From Klenkia sp. (GTDB lineage: Bacteria; Actinomycetota; Actinomycetes; Mycobacteriales; Geodermatophilaceae): DNA of 6,091 nt. The notes under the pieces are model-generated. The model was not told the DNA's origin and ran no database searches. It saw nothing but the letters and a program-made list of their open reading frames with translations. The translations under genes and the position numbers were made by a program. The DNA is taken from contig JAOPVM010000067.1 in the NCBI GenBank assembly GCA_025966215.1, forward strand, positions 1 to 6,091, read 5' to 3'. Position 1 is the first letter of the stretch. Every line of letters begins with the position of its first letter. Of the stretch, positions 5,315-6,091 are shown piece by piece.

Positions 5315-5318
5315 ATGA
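5307..5318 (+). CDS. Three-codon upstream ORF (Met-Gly-Arg-stop) coupled to hemD copy 2
   Basis: ATG GGT CGA TGA begins 6 nt after GGAGG (5296-5300), an ideal ribosome-site distance. Its stop TGA (5316-5318) overlaps the ATG of the second hemD copy (5315) as ATGA. The hemD ATG itself is 14 nt from GGAGG, too far for normal initiation, so ribosomes may start on the tiny ORF and then restart. Homology cannot support so short an ORF. Alternatively, the same GGAGG may serve 5315 inefficiently. Confidence 0.4.
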   Translation: MGR

Positions 5319-6091
5319 CCGAGAGCGCCCCGGCGACGGCTGCCCCCGGACCCCTGCCGCTGGCCGGGTACACCGTCGCGGTGACGGCCGCCCGCCGCGC
5401 GGAGGAGCTCGCCGCCCTGCTGGACCGCCGGGGCGCCCGGGTCGTCTGCGCACCGGCGATCCGGATCGTCCCGTTGTCCGACGATGCGGAGCTGGTGGCC
5501 GCGACCCGGGAGGTGCTCCGGGCGCCGGTGGACCTCGTCGTGGCCACCACCGGCGTGGGGTTCCGGGGCTGGCTGGAGGCCGCCGACGCCTGGGACCTGC
5601 CGGTGGTCGCCCACCTGGCCGGCGCCCGGGTGATGGCCCGCGGCCCCAAGGCGCGCGGGGCCATCCGCGGGGGCGGCCTCGTCGATGCCTGGTCGCCGGA
5701 GTCGGAGAGCTCCGCCGAGGTGCTCAGCCACCTGCTGTCCGGCGCCGAGGGCCCGCTGGCGGGCCGGCGGATCGCCGTCCAGCTGCACGGGGACCCGCTG
5801 CCGGACCTGGTCCGGGGCCTGCGCGCGGCGGGGGCGGACGTGCTGCAGGTGCCGGTCTACCGGTGGGTGCTGCCCGAGGACACCGCGCCCCTGCGTCGGC
5901 TGGTGCACACCATCGCCGCCCACGGCGTCGACGCGGTCACCTTCACCTCTGCCCCCGCGGCGGCCAGCCTGCTCCAGGTGGCCGCCGAGGAGGGCGTCCG
6001 GTCCGAGGTGCTGGCCGGGTTCGCCGCCGGCGTCCTGGCCGTGGCCGTGGGCGCGGTCACCGCGGGTCCGCTGGAGGCCGCGGGCGTCGTC
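5315..6091 (+). CDS. hemD: Uroporphyrinogen-III synthase paralogue (tandem copy 2), cut by window end
   Basis: The 259 visible residues match tandem copy 1 at about four in five positions by hand alignment, with ten extra residues (Ala/Pro/Thr-rich) at the N terminus before LPLAGYTVAVTAARR. All synthase landmarks recur: ATTGVGFRGW, ARGPKARGAIRGGG, DAWSPESESS, AGRRIAVQLHGDPL, VPVYRW and FTSAPAAASLLQVA. Near the visible end copy 1 has VCVGPVTAAPL but this copy reads VAVGAVTAGPL, with one residue inserted just before it, so the VGP turn is changed. The start ATG at 5315 is the first in frame that allows the family N terminus; GTG and TTG starts further up give no homology. Since related actinobacterial proteins carry a C-terminal winged-helix regulator domain, this copy may be the long fusion form while copy 1 is the short enzyme, but the 3' part lies beyond the window. 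Confidence 0.9.
   Translation, partial: MTESAPATAAPGPLPLAGYTVAVTAARRAEELAALLDRRGARVVCAPAIRIVPLSDDAELVAATREVLRAPVDLVVATTGVGFRGWLEAADAWDLPVVAHLAGARVMARGPKARGAIRGGGLVDAWSPESESSAEVLSHLLSGAEGPLAGRRIAVQLHGDPLPDLVRGLRAAGADVLQVPVYRWVLPEDTAPLRRLVHTIAAHGVDAVTFTSAPAAASLLQVAAEEGVRSEVLAGFAAGVLAVAVGAVTAGPLEAAGVV

Larger units (their letters stand above)
4373..6091 (+). repeat. Tandem gene duplication, period 981 bp (hemD copies)
   Basis: Homology begins at 4373 in copy 1 and 5354 in copy 2, a constant offset of 981 bp up to a one-codon insertion near 6030 in copy 2. Exact shared blocks include 26 nt (4706-4731 and 5687-5712) and 31 nt (4790-4820 and 5771-5801). The intervening 117-nt spacer has no counterpart visible in the window. 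Confidence 0.85.

Noticed and set aside
1..6091. CRISPR array, insertion sequence, tRNA/rRNA gene, phage or toxin-antitoxin module
   Set aside because: I saw no short regularly spaced repeats, terminal inverted repeats with a transposase, tRNA-like cloverleaf or related protein motifs anywhere in the window.

Overview
The window is very GC-rich (estimated by eye at above 70%), with GTG starts, 4-bp stop/start overlaps and probable leaderless genes, all typical of a high-GC actinomycete. A Geodermatophilaceae-like organism is my inference from protein style. There are seven protein genes plus a structured leader. I see no RNA gene, insertion sequence, integrase, CRISPR array or phage gene.

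Left side, minus strand: the first 100 codons of infC (translation initiation factor IF-3) run off the left edge. The gene must start at a rare AUC codon, because an in-frame TGA lies ten codons upstream with no usual start between. Ahead of infC lies a non-coding leader (301-580) with several strong dyads, including one that can hide the infC ribosome site. Upstream of that, also on the minus strand, is a small two-helix membrane protein with a bacterial PH domain (581-1045).

Right side, plus strand: beginning 18 bp from the PH gene and running divergently from it are a metallo-beta-lactamase-fold hydrolase with a C-terminal winged helix (1064-2128), a uridine-kinase-like P-loop protein (2125-2700), a YeeE/YedE-type sulfur-compound transporter (2707-3960), a polysaccharide deacetylase that has lost its whole catalytic middle in frame (3969-4367), and two tandem uroporphyrinogen-III synthase (hemD-type) paralogues. 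The first paralogue is complete (4364-5197); the second (5315 onwards) runs off the right edge. The first six are packed with overlaps or gaps of at most 8 nt, so they look co-transcribed from one start near 1064; a 117-nt spacer separates the second hemD copy.

Functionally, the right half suggests a loose theme of sulfur uptake plus tetrapyrrole (possibly siroheme) synthesis for sulfite or nitrite reduction. This rests only on the YeeE and hemD families; the hydrolase and kinase substrates cannot be read from sequence. I do not find a clearly new multi-gene system. The items most worth a second look are the infC leader and its AUC start, the gutted deacetylase, the hemD tandem duplication with its three-codon upstream ORF, and the shared divergent -10 region.
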